64,000 nt of DNA, taken from positions 29,048,495 through 29,112,494 of the forward strand of contig OZ024808.1 of NCBI GenBank assembly GCA_964017045.1. Reading direction: 5' to 3'. The position numbers and the translations under genes are program-made. Under the pieces are notes generated by a model, which was not told the origin of the DNA, made no database searches, and saw only the letters and a program-made list of their open reading frames with translations. The first letter of the stretch is position 1, and every line of letters begins with the position of its first letter. Origin of the DNA: Omphiscola glabra. Taxonomy: Eukaryota; Mollusca; Gastropoda; Lymnaeidae. Below, one piece after another: positions 9,741 to 21,788 of the stretch.

Positions 9741-12700
9741 GTATGAGTTATTTATTTACTTAAGTTCAAATCAGTGGTCTTCAGTTGTCAAAAAACTTAT
9801 TGAAGTATTTTTTGAAATGCACCAAATTATTTAAATGTGGAATTAAACAAAATATTTTATAATAAAAAAAAAAAAAGAAAATCTACAAAAGTCATACTAA
9901 GGAAACATATATGACCTCGTGATGCTGATTTTATGTGATAGAAACTAAAATTAAAAGCACTCAAAAAGCCATACTAGTAAATATCTAATGGCCAAACTGT
10001 CCATGGCTTGTAACTCACTCACGCACAAAGCTCATTTTAACGTTTTTTTACAAGTTAAAATTTTGGACACCAATATAGGAATGGCTTGTAGGGGGGTTTG
10101 CTCACAACCAAATACAGAAGTAGGGTTGAAATCTCCTTTAAGTTCTATAGAATTCTTCCATTAGGTATAACCTTGAGAGAGAAAGACACCCTGACTTTTG
10201 GTTTCGGTTCAATTGCAAGTACTACTTGGATAAAAGCAGAAAGGCAGTTGCAGATTTTATTGGAGCTGACGTGGACAATCTAATGTTAGTGAATAATGCA
10301 ACAACAGGTAATTTTATTTGAGTTTTACATTTTGAGGTTTCAAATTATTTTATGAAAAAACATTCTAAGATTATTTTTATACAATTAGAAAAAAAAAAAG
10401 TAAAATATTTAGTGGTCTGGGAAAAATAAATTGTTAAAAGTTCTAGTTTTCTACAATTTTGCTTAAGAAAAAGGCATTTTATATACTATGTTTCTTTAAT
10501 TTAAAAGCTGCTTATAAAGTTATCATATCAGGCTTGAGTGTAACATTTCTACAAAGTTATCATAACTAATTACATGATTTGTGTAATTTTCCTGTCAATT
10601 TTTGGTAACAGGCTTGAAAGTAGTAACTTTCCTGGATATTTGTTTTCCATTATTCCTTATCATTTCATTTTTATATATGTTTTTTTCAATCTAGCTTTAA
10701 ATACAGCAGTAAAATCTTACCCATTTAAGGCTGGGGATGCTTTGTTGGATACAGACCAGACTTATGGGTCTATACATAATTTGTGTGGAGATTTCACTTC
10801 AAGACTAAGGCCAGGTAAACAAAAAAAATTGAACTGAAAATTGTCATGTTTAACTTCATAGCTCATGGAAATGTTAACAAATGTTAGCAATTATTAAGTT
10901 TAAATAAAATTGAATTTTATGAGAAGTGGAGTCCCGTAGGCAGTGTGACATTGACCCAATGAAAATTCAGACAACTCCTGCGATGTGGAATGCACGGAGA
11001 GCACAGTCAAACATACAAAAAAAAACATTGCTGGTCATCTACCGCATCCCGGTCTATTTCCAGTCAACTAGAGTGTTTTGACATTGGATCAAATAGGCAA
11101 GGAGGAGAGGGTCAGCCTGATGAATTGAGCAACTCCACATCACTTTAAACAAAGTACAGCTCAAGTCAAGGTTACTACTCATATTGAATATTGCCCCAGT
11201 CATCATCACAACCAAAGGACAAACAATAATAATACTACAAGTATGAGAACTATAATACCCTTGTTATATATTTTTACCATATTAACTTTTAGGTGTTTTT
11301 AAATTTTATCATTTTGTCTTTGACAGATGTGGAAAGAGTGAAAATTAAAATTGAATTTCCTATTGAAAGTGAAGACGACATCATTAAAAAATATGAGGAA
11401 ATTTTTCAGAAACACCCAAACATCAAAGTAGTTATAATTGGTAAGATTTAATTTAATGTTGATATTTTATTTGGCCTTTAAGAATTTATTACCAACTTAT
11501 ATATATATATGTATAAAATTAATTTTTTTAATAGTATAAATGTATATATATGTATAAATCATGGCATTCGACATGTTAGAACAGAGGTGTCAACTCAATC
11601 GCTCGGCGGGCCAAACCCAAATCACACATAAGGTTGCAGGCCGAACAGGATAAACATTCAATATGAGGAAAATGAAACCTTTTTATACATTAATATAAAT
11701 TAAAACAGAAAAAAAGTTTTAATAATTAAAAATAATTGGCATACTCATTTCGCTCTTATGTCATTTTGTCAGAGCTGGATGTTTGACATCTTTTCTTGGC
11801 TACAAGTTCGTTTATGTTGGGTGTAATGTTCTGTGTCATTGAGATTCTCATGATGGACTGCAAGTGTTCATCAGTGAGACGACTCCTGTGTGATATTTTG
11901 TTAATCTTCATCACAGAAAACAGCTGCTCACACAAACTTGTGCTACCCAACATGCTCAAGGTTTGAGCCGCATGTAGACGAAGCTGGGGCATCTCTTCTG
12001 GAATAAAATGAGTGAACTGTGCAGGCCCCAAAGTGTCGTACTTTGCCTTTAGTGTCCCATTACACTGCATCTCTACTAGCTCTATCTTCAAATTTACAAT
12101 TGTCATTTTTACGTCTATGACAAATGGGTTTCAAAACTGCTCGAAATTAATTTTCTGTGTTTTAAAGTCACTTAAGTGCCGTGCAAAGTTTGCATTTGGA
12201 AACACCATAGCGAGACGTGTTTCAACATTGCTTGGCAACAAGAAAAGTGAGACAAGTTGCAATGGTGCATTTGTGTCTGCCATAAGTGCAACGTCACTTA
12301 AAATGCTTTCACTGCATAATTCATATCAGTGATCAAGTGGGCCCGTCCCTGGAGCTGCAGGCTCAAGCCGTTGCGATGAGTGGTTATGTCAGACAGAAAC
12401 GACAACTCGCATTTCCAATTTTGTTCCTGAGTCTTTGTCTTTGCTGTCCATGAATTTACATATTTCCTCGTTCAGTTGGAAAAATCTACTAAGACCTTTT
12501 CCCCAACTTAGACACCGCACCTCTGTGTCACCGAACTTTGAGTCTATTTCCTGCAAAAAAGACTGGAATTGGCTCTGATTAAGTTTGTGTTACTGTGCTC
12601 ATTACACCTTCCATGTTGAGGACTTAACCACACAGTGATCCTTGGTGTATGATGCAGTGATATGCTATCAATTCACTAGTACAGGTCTCCTGCATCTTTA

Positions 12701-15700
12701 ACTGCATACTTTCAACTAGTCCACTTTTTTGGCCGCACATCGCCGATGCTCCATATCTTGTAAGTCCAACAAGTTTGTCCCATGTCAGGTTCATGTTGGT
12801 TCAACTTTTACATGCGTTGTCAAACATGTCTTTTCCAGTCATTGTACCATGCATGGAATTCATGTCCAATATTTCTTCTGTAATATTCAAACTGGAGTCC
12901 ACTCTGAGGATGAAGTTGGTGAGCTGTGCAGCGTCAGTCATGTCATTACTTTCATCAACAGCAAGTGAGAATGCAACAATGTCTTTGCCTTTTTCGATCA
13001 GCTGTGATTTCACATCAGTGGCCATCTCAAAAAACCCTATCAGCAACTGTATTTCTGCTAAGGCTTACATTTGCAAACATCTGCTTTTTGTCTGAACACA
13101 AACACATCCCACACTTTCACCATGCAGTGCTTCAGAAAGTCTCCTTCTGTCTGCCTGAATTTGCGATCTCATACGCCACAATAAAACTTGCTTCCACAGC
13201 AGCTTCAGTTTGTGATTATGCTTTGGTGAAAAAGACTGCTCGGATGTTAGATTCCTCTTCAATTCTTCTACCTTCTGTAGCTTCTGCTCTGCATTCAGGC
13301 TTTTTAACTCATCTCGATGTTTAGTCTTGTAGTGCCGTCTCAGATAATATTCCTTGATCACAGACACATTATCTCCACAAATTAAACACAGGTTTACCGC
13401 CAATATCAGTAAATATATATTTAGCCTCCCAGCGACTTTGAAAAGCTCTGTTTTCAGAATCAACTTTTCTCTTGGCCAGTTTAAGGCTAGCATTGATTTA
13501 AAAAAAAAGAAAAAAAGATTGTGCATCTACTGTCAGACGCTTGATTGATATGACGTTAGCCGTAGCCGGAAAAGGTGAAGTAATATCTGGGCACTACACT
13601 ACTTTAATTTCTTATGCGCCAATCCAAAACGACCAACATCCACTCACTTTAAACAACTTTTAATATCTCTTATTCTGATCGAAGCGAGAACGCTCTCAGG
13701 TAGCCCATCGTTCGGGAATTAGGGAATTGGATTTGCACTTAATATTGCAGGACCATTAAATACTATTTTTACCTAAAATTATCTATCAGGCCAAATATAT
13801 TTGTACCCCAGTCAAGACCTCTCAGGCCTGATATAATTTTACGGCGGGCCGGATGTGGCCCGCGGGCCGGATGTGGCCCGCGGGCCTTGAGTTTGACACA
13901 TATATGAAAGATCAATTAGGTGTTGAATCTGAAAGAAAAAAATATAACCTTCATTCTGATGAGCTTTGTTGCTTATGTGTCAATTGCATAATTGAATCAA
14001 GACATAATTAATAGTAATAATACTGTTCTGTAGTTGTGACTTTTTCTATTATTAGAAATGTTATTATCTGTTTACTGACATCATTTTTTCTTGTGTTAAG
14101 CTTACGTAAGTCCCAGTAGTAAACAGTTAGAAAATGTATTAATTTTGAACAAATTAATTGAAGACCTTTAGTGCACATGAGAATGAAAACTACCATTTTT
14201 TCAGATCACATAACCAGCCCTTCATCCATTTTGATGCCAGTAAAGCGACTTGTTGCCCTGTGTCACAGCAAAGGTGCATTGGCCTTTATTGATGGAGCCC
14301 ATTCCATTGGCCAGGTGCCCATCGACTTGAGGGATATGGGAGCAGACATTTATACCAGTTTGTTCCCTTCAAAACAACATTTAATATAAAAATGTTAACA
14401 TGAAAATAATAAATTACTTTTATTGATTAAAAAAAAACAACTTGTTTAAACAGTTGAAACCATTTAAAAAAAAATCTATTTCAAAACACCCATCATTTAA
14501 GAATAGTGGATTTTTGTTGGCCTTGATGGTCAAATTCTGTACACCTTCTCAATACTTTTAAAACTAATCATGTTCGCTATTTGGTTTCATTTTTAATCAC
14601 TGTGCCAAATTGAGTGTAACTTTACTAAAACCAATAATTGTCCCTTTTAGAATCTATCACAAGCCATTATAATATATAGCATCACATGCGGAGGAGGGAC
14701 TGCAGCAGCTTGTTCATTGCATTCCCCACACCAATATGAGCTTGGTCTGTCCATCAGTCTACAGAAAAAAAGTTCATGTTAATAGTTAACTACACTGTAA
14801 GGGATTGTTGTTCATTTAAGTCACAAAATAATTCTTAACTAGGTTAACCTGGAATTGTTTTCTTTCTTTCAGCTAACGTTCACAAATGGGGCTACGCTCC
14901 AAGAGGATCGGCTGTTTTATGGTTTGACAGTAAGCATGCGGGTTGGATCAATCCCCCCAACACATCCTGGAAGATTGGAGAGACTTTAGAGAACCAGTTC
15001 TTTGACCAAGGCACCAGGGACCACGTGCCATACATATGTGCCAGACACAGTCTGGATTTTTACAATGCCGTAGGAGGAATTGTATGTATTGTTCTGATGT
15101 TTGCGTTTTGAAATAAGTCTGTATAAGTTTAAATTAGTGTACTTAAATATATTTTTTTACACATTATTTTACACTATTTCATTGGTACACCATAATTTTG
15201 TTAAAGAATTATTAAATAACTCAAATATAGAAGCCAATAACATTTTTGGAAATCTTGACTAGTTTAGGCTTATGCTGAGTTCACACGATCAAATTTGTGT
15301 GCAATTTTTGTATGCAAGAACTAATTTGTGCATGGTTTCAATGGGAATTTGATCAAATAGTAATTTGAAAGTTGGACAAGGCTTCATACAAAAGTCTCAT
15401 CAAATGCATAAAGGAAAATTTGATAGTTTGAAGTGAGCATTATGATACTGCTGGGATTTGAACCCTTGGCAGTAATATACTTTACCTTGTACAACCCTAG
15501 GCAGTAGTATACTTTACCTTGTACAACCCTAGGCAGTAGTATACTTTACCTTGTACAACCCTAGGCAGTAGTATACTTTACCTTGTACAACCCTAGGCAG
15601 TAGTATACTTTACCTTGTACAACCCTAGGCAGTAGTATACTTTACCTTGTACAACCCAGGCAGTAGTATACTTTACCTTGTACAACCCTAGGCAGTAGTA

Positions 15701-16685
15701 TACTTTACCTTGTACAACCCTAGGCAGTAGTATACTTTACCTTGTACAACCCAGGCAGTAGTATACTTTACCTTGTACAACCCTAGGCAGTAGTATACTT
15801 TACCTTGTACAACCCTAGGCAGTAGTATACTTTACCTTGTACAACCCTAGGCAGTAGTATACTTTACCTTGTACAACCCTAGGCAGTAGTATACTTTACC
15901 TTGTACATTCCCACATGCCATATTGAAAGTTAAACTTATAAAAAATATCTAAAAGTAAAGGGTGCGCATATTACCGTTAGTTAAAATTGAATTTTCTGAA
16001 AAAGTGTTATGGAAAAAAATTAAATAAAAATGAGCATGATAAATCTTATCTCAAATGTTCAGATTTGCACAACAGTTTTATCTCTTGTTACAGGAGAAGA
16101 TAATTGAATACACATCTGATCTCGCAGACCAAGCCAAAGAGTTAATGGTCAAGGAGCTAGGACTTAAACCACTGCCCATTCCACAATCTTTGGAATCTCC
16201 TAACTTGAGATTAGTCAAACTACCATCATTTCCCAAGTACCCTGCCACTGAGGTAATAGCAGTGACGCAAGAAGTGGTCAAGTAGTGGATCAATCAAAAC
16301 CATAGTTGTACAATTTTTTTAAAAAATGTGTTCTATTAATCAACTTTTCTATTCCTGGTTTAATTTGATTGAAATTGGTGCCCCCCTTAAAAAAACAACT
16401 TTCCCAGATTTGTTTCTTCAAGTCCTTAAAATAAATGTAAAATTATTAAAAAATGGCTCAGTTCACTCTTTGATGTTAAATGCTTTATACTGCTTCTTTT
16501 GTCAACAGGCAGGCTTGATAGAACTTCAAAAAGCACTTTTTGGAGGCTCCAGTGTTTTCGGTCTCTTGGTCCTTGTCAATGGAGACATTTATTTCCGCTA
16601 CTCTGTCCAGATTTACAATGACATAGACGACTTCAAGGCATTTGTTGATCTCTTTAAAAAGTTTGTTAACAATAATCCACAATAG
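9572..16685 (+). CDS. Class-V aminotransferase-fold PLP enzyme, isopenicillin-N-epimerase-like (5' end missing)
   Basis: Eight exons were read from splice sites and phase: 9572-9740, 10165-10307, 10695-10814, 11327-11440, 14206-14357, 14873-15081, 16094-16252, 16509-16685 (TAG). They sum to about 414 residues. The order of motifs fits fold-type-I class-V enzymes: LNHGSYGTVP near the N-terminus (as in CefD and EgtE/Egt2 relatives), NNATTALNTA, FIDGAHSIGQVPIDL (the Asp that pairs with the PLP nitrogen) and TTNVHKWGYAPRGSAVLW (the Schiff-base Lys). The C-terminal domain ends with an IYFRYSVQIYNDIDDF strand-helix. The family includes epimerases, cysteine desulfurases and sulfoxide lyases, so the substrate cannot be assigned. 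All catalytic residues appear intact, so the gene is probably functional. The exon 5 donor (gtttgt) is weak. Intron 4 carries a hAT transposon and intron 6 a satellite. Confidence 0.88.
11582..13907 (-). mobile_element. Decayed hAT DNA transposon (ZBED5/GTF2IRD2-like) in intron 4
   Basis: The left end CAGAGGTGTCAACTCAA (11582) and right end TTGAGTTTGACACA (about 13888-13901) are inverted. Both are followed inward by GC-rich GCGGGCC blocks, the classic CAGGGGTGTCAAACTCA hAT terminus. Inside, three - strand pieces of one transposase survive. A BED-type zinc-finger remnant (CLICGD...HYKTKH) lies at about 13300-13390, a catalytic-core segment with AFSLAVDESNDMTDAAQL at 12801-13046, and the C-terminal dimerisation region with LGSTSLCEQLFSVMKINKI at 11756-12106. 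The pieces lie in different frames, so it is inactive. No clean 8-bp target duplication was found. An 18-bp block, GGATGTGGCCCGCGGGCC, is duplicated near the right end. Confidence 0.87.
14206..15081 (+). CDS. PLP-binding exons 5 and 6 (catalytic Asp and Lys)
   Basis: Exon 14206-14357 carries FIDGAHSIGQVPIDLRDMGA. Exon 14873-15081 begins NVHKWGYAPRGSAVLWF, in which the Lys after His is the expected internal aldimine residue. The join at 14357/14873 reads TAT ACC A|CT AAC, giving YTTNVHKW. The end of exon 14873-15081 (CARHSLDFYNAVGGI) precedes a GTATGT donor. Confidence 0.87.
15466..15906. repeat. 32-bp satellite in intron 6, about 14 copies
   Basis: The unit CTAGGCAGTAGTATACTTTA plus CCTTGTACAACC repeats with two shortened 30-bp variants (CCAGGCAG) at about 15657 and 15752. 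The last copy ends TTGTACATTCCC. It is intronic, about 190 bp before exon 7. Confidence 0.96.
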
Positions 16686-17720
16686 CCATTATTTTTTATA
16701 TAAAAATTTTTAATCAGATTTTATTATGTGCAAAATCAATCTGCCTTAATAACTTTATTGTCGAAGGAAACATTTAGTCTCATATGGATACTATAAATTT
16801 TATATTTGTTTACACATTGTGATGATTTGATGTATTTTCAAAGACCAGTATTTGGGATGTTTATGTTGATGTATTTGTAAGGAAGGAAAGAGACTGTTTT
16901 TTTTTTTTTATTTTTAGATTGTAATCTGTGCAAGACAGGCCACAAATAAATGAAAACTAATTTAAATGCTCATAGCTCAAAAACTGTTGTAAGTTTGAGC
17001 ATTTCACTCCCCAAAATTGTGTCAATAGGAATTTGACAATAAAATTTCCTGTAAATAAAGTTGTTGAAAGCAAGGGAGCAGCTTATTCTTAATATTTCCT
17101 GTAACAGAAAGTTTGCTGGTATTACATCATACATGGCTATCATGTAGGGCATATTCAGTGAAAATACAATTTTAATGTTAATGATTATCATTGCATAAAT
17201 GTATAATTTTAGGTCATGCTTTTCTCAACTGCTGGAACAGTTGAACAGATGCTGAGAAAGACTTCACTTGTGTTTATGACTTTTTGTGGTACTTTTATTT
17301 TTTTCGATACATCTACAGTTTACAAGATATCAGCTATTTAAAAAGTTCATATTATATTTTGTTTTGTTTCATTGGCATTAAGGCAAAATTGTCATCAATA
17401 TTTATTAAATCTGGGAGGTCATGTTTTGTGGGCTTGCCATGTGGAAGTGTCTTGTCCAACTACCAGATAATGGAATATCTCCTTTTGGGAAAACTCTAAA
17501 CATGCGCAAATGGTCGCTGGGTCAGGAAAGCCCAGTCACATATATTAAGATGAAATATAATGAAAAAATGTTAACTTCGAAAGAGATTTATTTGTTGAAA
17601 ATTTTTTGATTTCATTTGCCAATCAATTTATTATTGTCCTGTATTTTATATTTAACAGAACTTTGTAGATAATATATTTATGTTCTAAAATAAAACTAAC
17701 CAGTCAATGATATTCTCTAT
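16686..17720. other. 3' UTR and intergenic spacer between convergent genes
   Basis: AT-rich. Small open frames (for example 17284-17499) show no recognisable domain or splice support. Confidence 0.45.
16945..16950 (+). terminator. Probable poly(A) signal AATAAA of the PLP enzyme gene
   Basis: This is a canonical hexamer 260 bp after the stop codon at 16685. A second AATAAA lies at 17689-17694. Which one is used cannot be told from sequence alone. Confidence 0.5.
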
Positions 17721-17721
17721 T

Positions 17722-18240
17722 ATTATTATTATTATTAGTTGTCTTATATAGCGTGGTACCCCAGCCTAGGGCTGGGCTCACAGCGCTGTACATAAAAATA
17801 TTAGAAAAAGAGACATAATCGTGACAATAAAATCAAATACATTTATGTAATAAAGAACAGCTGTATAAAGTTAATAAAGACAAAACAAAAACTAATGCAT
17901 ATTCACCCCATCCACCCCAGAACTTTTACATGACAAGTCATGGACGGCGGCCAGCAGCATCGTTTATCTGTCAGATGTGGGGAATCAGTCGGGGTAGTAG
18001 AGTTTAAAGAGATGTGTTTTGAGTGCAGTTTTGAAGGCTGTGATGGTTGATATATTGCGGATGTGTAGTGGAAGAGAATTCCATTGTTTGGGGGCAGAGT
18101 AAGAGAAAGATCTTTCACCGTAGGTTTTTGTGCGAGTTTTGGGGACAGAAAGAATACGCCTGTCTGCGGAAGAGCGAAGCTGTCGAAGGGGTGAATAGAC
18201 AGACGTTCGGTTAGATAGGAAGGGCAGGAATTCGAGAAAA
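17722..18240 (-). mobile_element. CR1/L2-like LINE 3' end
   Basis: Read on the - strand, 18130-17990 encodes the typical end of such an ORF2: ERSFSYSAPKQWNSLPLHIR followed by TAFKTALKTHLFKLYYPD and a stop. It is followed by a 3' UTR (CAGCGCTGTGAGCCCAGCCC) and a terminal (AAT)n run, seen as ATTATTATT at 17722-17738. Short 3' microsatellite tails are typical of CR1/L2-type LINEs. The copy is heavily 5'-truncated. Confidence 0.83.
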
Positions 18241-19447
18241 AGTTGTGGCTGGTGAGTGTGTGCTGATATGTTAGTTCTTGCCAGTGAAATGAATTTATTT
18301 TTAAATTAATTACAATTATATTAATCATCCTACCATTACATATTTTTTCCAAACAATAAAGGCTTCCAAAAAAGTTTGCTGGGAAAATTGTCAGATTCAT
18401 TTAAAATTATTAAAACATAGAGAAAGTAATAATGAAAAAATACAAACTTGCCTGGGTTTAAACCATTTATTTCAACAAACCAGTCAACACTGAATTCAAG
18501 TCAAAACCTTCCAAAAGTTGAATGAAAAGCTAACAGAAAAAGTTTTAGTAGATATTTTAATATAAAATTTATTATTTTAAATTTGCACAAAATTATATTT
18601 AAAAAATTAGTGTAGACGATGGCCCCCTTATTTTACAGCTTAACTGAGAACTTGGCAAGGTGACATCAACATGTCCTGGTTGCCAGGTTTTTAACAAAAG
18701 TGCATAAATAAAGGTAACAGTGTTGATCAATGTGATATGACATGAAATCCAAATTATACTGAAACAGTTTTATAGATAAAAAAAGGCGCTTTGGTGACCC
18801 TGGATAAAAAAAAAATGAACACAATTTTTGAGAAAGATAAGCTAAGCTTTTCAAACTTAAAAAAAACAACAAAAATAAAATATATTTAAACATTGGACTA
18901 TTATCAGCCGGCAAGAACAATAATGAATTTAGATGAATTCTTCAAGAATAAAAGCTAATAAATCCGTTTGCTTTTACTTTTCTCCCTAATAAATTGTTAG
19001 ACAATTTTGTGAGACCAGCCTAAGCTACGAAATGTATTTATTATAAGTACAAGAAGACAAAATTTGATGCTTACAGAAAACTGTGGCATCTCCAAGAAAA
19101 AGTATTAACTAAATGTTAGGAAATTTTATGATTCTTTCAAATCTAACCAGGCAAATTTTTATTCTGCAAGCTCATGGGCTATTTATCCTTAAAACATATC
19201 TTCTAGATGCTGGTTGACTAGAATACAGGTTGCCTAATTGTTTAGGGAAAGAACAATGGCAAAATATTTGTGCGTTTTTTATATATTTTCATCAGGATGT
19301 GAAAGTAATCTTGAGATAAAAAATTAGTTACAGAAAAAATCATCAACAAAAACTCTTTCAAAAACAACAAAAATAACCTAATTTTAATCAGCTCTAACGT
19401 CATTTCTCTTAGAATCATGAGCAAATTCTTATTCCTGGTAGCTTTGT
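18241..19447. other. Intergenic / SNAPC4 3' UTR, nothing coding
   Basis: AT-rich. The probable 3' UTR of the - strand gene occupies roughly 19447 down to 19150. No other feature was recognised. Confidence 0.45.
19158..19163 (-). terminator. Candidate poly(A) signal for SNAPC4
   Basis: TTTATT on the + strand is AATAAA on the - strand, 285 bp beyond the stop codon. A further copy lies at 19037-19042. Confidence 0.45.
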
Positions 19448-21788
19448 TCATGTCTTCTGCAAGCGTAACTCTTGCACCCATTCGTCATCAGAGTAGTTTC
19501 CCTTATCTTTAAAATCCTCATCCTCAGATATGTCCACCTGTTCTAAGGTCTCTCCATTGGCTTCCAGCTCTTTCTTTGACACCATGGCAGCAAGCATTGC
19601 ATCTTTCCACCACTGGGGCATCTGTTTGGGTGGTTCTTTCCCAGTTTTCTGTGGTAAGTCTACAATCTTGCGTACATTTCTCTTGGGGCGGTCGACAGAT
19701 GGCCTTTCATGTTTCTTATTTTTTGACCCTTTGGGACGTCCAATGGGCTTCTGAGATTGCCTCACTGAAAATAGAAATGCTTAGTCTGAATTGGAACACT
19801 TATTTTTTTAAAGATACTTTAAAAAAAAAATATTTAAATTTTGATTTCAAAAAAGGAAGTATTGTATCATTTGCATCATTTTTAACAGCCTGCTTGCAGT
19901 GAACAGACACTCAAACAAAGAGGCCCAGGTAAAACTAATATTTATGACCAAAGAAAATAATTCACCAGTTTTTTGACCAGCTTTGGTTTCTGAGTTGTTG
20001 CTTTGATCTGGCTCACTTGGTCTTTCAATGGTTTCCCCGTTCTTCTCAACAGCTGTGTTATTACCCTCTCCGGCAACTTCAACTAATTTACGTTTTCTTC
20101 CGCGCCTGCTGCCTGAAGTGAGCGTCTTGGCTGCTGCCAATTCTTTAAGTTGCTTTTTATGCATCATATTGGCTCTCCTCGATTCCAGGGATGCTTTTCT
20201 CATCCTTGCCATGTGCTCTCTCTGTGCTAATGATACCTTACCCTTTTTCCCCCTAACAAAATGGAAAACACAAGTGTCTTAAAATATTTTAAATACTATA
20301 AAATAAAACCTGACCAGATTCTGTTTGAAAAATATCTTATAACAGCTGATTTCTGTGACGTTTATAACAGCTGATTTCTGTGACGTTTATAACAGCTGAT
20401 TTCTGTGACGTATATAACAGCTGATTTCTGTGACGTTGATTACAAAAAACAATAACAAGTAACCTGGTACGAATATTTCTAGATGAAATGAAATAAAAGC
20501 AACAAGAAACAAAAATCCTATAAGGGGATTTCATTTTAAGTTGTAACATATATTTTAAGTTGTACGCATATTTTAAGTTGTACGTATATTTTAAGTTGTA
20601 CGTATATTTTAAGTTGTACGTATATTTTAAGTTGTAGGCATATTTTAAGTTGTAACGTATATTTTAAGTTGTACGTATATTTTAAGTTGTAACATATATT
20701 TTAAGTTGTACGTATATTTTAAGTTGTAACGTATATTTTAAGTTGTACGTATATTTTAAGTTGTACGTATATTTTAAGTTGTACGTATATTTTAAGTTGT
20801 ACATATATTTTAAGTTGTACGCATATTTTAAGTTGTACATATATTTTAAGTTGTACGTATATTTTAAGTTGTACATATATTTTAAGTTGTACATATATTT
20901 TAAGTTGTACATATATTTTAAGTTGTACGTATATTTTAAGTTGTACGTATATTTTAAGTTGTACAGTACAAGTTTTGATAACGGTTGTTTGAACCCTTTA
21001 ACCAGCCCAGACTCACATCTTCTTTAATTTCTCTTTCTTTTCAACTTCAACATGGTAGCCTAGTGTTGCGGAGGACTGGCTGTCGGGCACAGCGCTGGGT
21101 TGTACAGTAGAAAGAACAACAGGCCACATCAACAAAGCTCTGAATCTGTTGAAACAAGAAGAACGCTGCACAACTTGATGAGATGAATAGATGAGGATTA
21201 TGTTATATTCTCCTGTAAATGTTTATGTTTACCATTAACACTTACAATGAAAATATTTTAAAATCCTCTCAAAATTGTTCAAATTCAAGAAAATTAAGAT
21301 CCTAAGTTTGATGAATTTTAGACGACTTTTTTTTTTGTAATGAGTAATTCTTCACTGTTCTTTTGAGTTTAAAACAAATAAAGACACTAAAGCTGTGGTT
21401 AATCATAATTTTCAATGGATTCTAGATTGAACAAAGGTCAGTGTACTCCTAAACCAAATGAAAAGCCGATGCAAAAATGACTCAAGCATACAGATTCATA
21501 GCACATTTATTCAAATGGTCAATCTGTTTGCATGTATCAAACATTTGGATAAATTTAATTAACATCCTTAAACAAATAAAAAAAAAAATTATTGTAATAT
21601 TCATTTAGCTAGCAAATGTCTTACCTGGCAAGTAGAAACTTGTATTCATCCTTCTGCCTAATGGCACTGATGAGATTACTTCTCTCTTTTTCCTGGATTG
21701 CTCTAAAATGTTCCTCTCTCTGATCAGTGACCTTTGCTTTGCTGAAGCTTCTGCCAAGAGGTATCTCCACACCTACGGTATCTATGGA
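19448..21788 (-). CDS. SNAPC4: SNAPC4 exons 24-27 (C-terminus, AT-hook-like motifs)
   Basis: Exons 21788-21625, 21145-21017, 20252-19966 and 19764-19448 encode residues about 1493-1790. They include SIDTVGVEIPLGRSFSKAKV, an Arg/Glu-rich helix, KKGKVSLAQREHMARMRKAS, the AT-hook-like SRRGRKRKL, and IGRPKGSKNKK in the last exon. The protein ends with an acidic tail (ISEDEDFKDKGNYSDDEW ... LRLQKT) and TGA at 19450-19448. The exon 24 acceptor lies inside the first unit of the 39-bp satellite. Confidence 0.87.

Noticed and set aside
18666..18920. Hydrophobic 84-codon - strand frame as a membrane protein
   Set aside because: AT-rich DNA gives Phe/Leu-rich chance frames; no splice sites, homology or initiation context.
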